Of a stretch of 5,855 nt of DNA, positions 5,213 through 5,855 are shown in pieces. The translations under genes and the position numbers were made by a program. The stretch's first letter is position 1, and each line of letters begins with the position of its first letter. The notes beneath the pieces are model-generated. The model was not told the DNA's origin, made no database searches, and saw nothing but the letters and a program-made list of their open reading frames with translations. Origin of the DNA: an uncultured Clostridia bacterium (GTDB lineage Bacteria; Bacillota; Clostridia; TANB77; CAG-508); NCBI GenBank assembly GCA_934182605.1, contig CAKPRQ010000021.1, positions 1 to 5,855 on the forward strand, written 5' to 3'.

Positions 5213-5855
5213 TTCAACTTCTCCATTTCATTTATTGCAATTTTATAATACTCTTTTGCGTAGCGATATTGTTTTAGTGAATATTCACCAAATTCAATAC
5301 CTAATATTTTTTTATATTCACACCAATTGCTCCACAACAAACCACATGCTGCAATATAACAATAAATTTTAATTCGTATATTTGGCTTACAGTTTTCTTC
5401 ATAATATATATCTATCAAATTATCAATTTGTTTTCTATCAAGCATAGAATATATACAAAACATGGCAATATCAACATCTGGATCTTGCATGCCAGCATAT
5501 TCGAAGTCAATTAGTCTTACTTTATCAATACCATTTTCTTTAAATATTAGGAAATTGTCTGCAACAGAATCAATATGGCAAAGACATATTTTTTCTATGT
5601 TTTTTTCTATGTAATCTTTTAAAGATAAAACGTTTTTCTTTGTAGTTTGATAATCAACATAATCTGATTCATGACCGTTTCTTAATTTTTCATAAAATGC
5701 AATGTTCGCAAATATATCAAAACTATGATTTACTTTTAAATTAAGATTATGAAATTTTTTTAAAAAGCTCATACAAAGTTTTAAATCATTTTTACTATTA
5801 TAATTACATACTCTAGCATTTTCAATGAATTCAGTTAATTTAAATCCATTTTCGG
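5209..5855 (-). CDS. licA: Choline kinase LicA, 3' part (5' end beyond window)
   Basis: 214 codons are visible and the frame stays open through the right edge. The ATG at 5770-5772 is therefore internal, because the 27 residues before it (including TEFIENARVCN) continue the kinase fold. It phosphorylates choline with ATP. Motifs, counted from that internal Met: CHIDSVADNF (65-74) with the H-x-D-x4-N catalytic loop (Asp68, Asn73), and LIDFEYAG (87-94) with the metal-binding Asp89, then DPDVD (97-101). These define the choline/ethanolamine kinase branch of the APH-like fold. LicA proteins usually have about 270-300 residues or more, so roughly a quarter or more is missing. It ends in a TGA that overlaps the licC start. 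The promoter of this operon must lie to the right of the window. An ethanolamine kinase is the alternative, but licC next door argues for choline. Confidence 0.9.
   Translation of the reverse strand, partial: ENGFKLTEFIENARVCNYNSKNDLKLCMSFLKKFHNLNLKVNHSFDIFANIAFYEKLRNGHESDYVDYQTTKKNVLSLKDYIEKNIEKICLCHIDSVADNFLIFKENGIDKVRLIDFEYAGMQDPDVDIAMFCIYSMLDRKQIDNLIDIYYEENCKPNIRIKIYCYIAACGLLWSNWCEYKKILGIEFGEYSLKQYRYAKEYYKIAINEMEKLK

Noticed and set aside
5121..5372. Plus-strand open frame of 83 codons
   Set aside because: Antisense to licC and licA across their conserved junction.
5770..5772. ATG at the start of the longest closed licA frame taken as the gene start
   Set aside because: The frame stays open upstream to the window edge with plausible kinase sequence, and a kinase starting here would lack its N-terminal lobe. 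The gene is cut by the window, not truncated.
1..5855. tRNA or rRNA genes, CRISPR arrays, insertion sequences, alternative genetic code
   Set aside because: No cloverleaf, direct repeat-spacer series or transposase motif was seen. TGA serves as stop at ends confirmed by overlapping starts, so the standard code applies.

Overview
The window is very AT-rich, and every gene lies on the minus strand, so it reads from the high coordinates down to 1. TGA is used as a stop (at the ends of the choline kinase and HAD-GtrA genes), which rules out the mycoplasma code. Ribosome binding sites are of the AGGAG type, and the promoters look like TTGAAA-N17-TATCAT. This fits a low-GC, probably host-associated Bacillota member (Clostridia or Bacilli type). 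Low-GC Fusobacteriota, which can also carry lic genes, cannot be excluded.

Right part (5855 to 2977) is a phosphocholine operon. It holds the 3' part of licA (choline kinase), then licC (CTP:phosphocholine cytidylyltransferase), then a BCCT-family transporter in the place where classical lic loci carry the unrelated permease licB. The three reading frames overlap at both junctions. Together they take up choline, phosphorylate it and make CDP-choline, the donor for decorating a surface polymer. The transferase (LicD) is not in the window.

Middle (2976 to 2638) is a 339-bp gap without a gene, but it is dense in signals. It holds a probable terminator just after the transporter, a promoter embedded in nested inverted repeats, three or four successive stem-loops ending in a perfect 10-bp hairpin with a U6 tail, and finally a good promoter for the next operon. 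I read it as a candidate small structured RNA gene of about 128 nt, or as a leader/attenuator of the downstream operon.

Left part (2637 to 1) is a second operon. It encodes a UbiA-superfamily membrane protein of the polyprenyl-phosphate phosphoribosyltransferase type, then a fusion of a HAD phosphatase to a GtrA-type four-helix membrane domain, then the first 261 residues of a multi-spanning protein that looks like a GT-C glycosyltransferase and runs off the left edge. The likely logic is: PRPP plus polyprenyl phosphate gives a lipid-linked 5-phosphopentose; HAD removes the phosphate; GtrA helps present or flip the lipid-sugar; the GT-C protein transfers the pentofuranose outside the membrane. 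This resembles the decaprenyl-phosphoryl ribose/arabinose route of mycobacteria, but with phosphatase and GtrA in one polypeptide. With phosphocholine genes next door, the whole window looks like a cell-surface glycopolymer modification region. The pathway is inferred; the domain calls rest on visible motifs.
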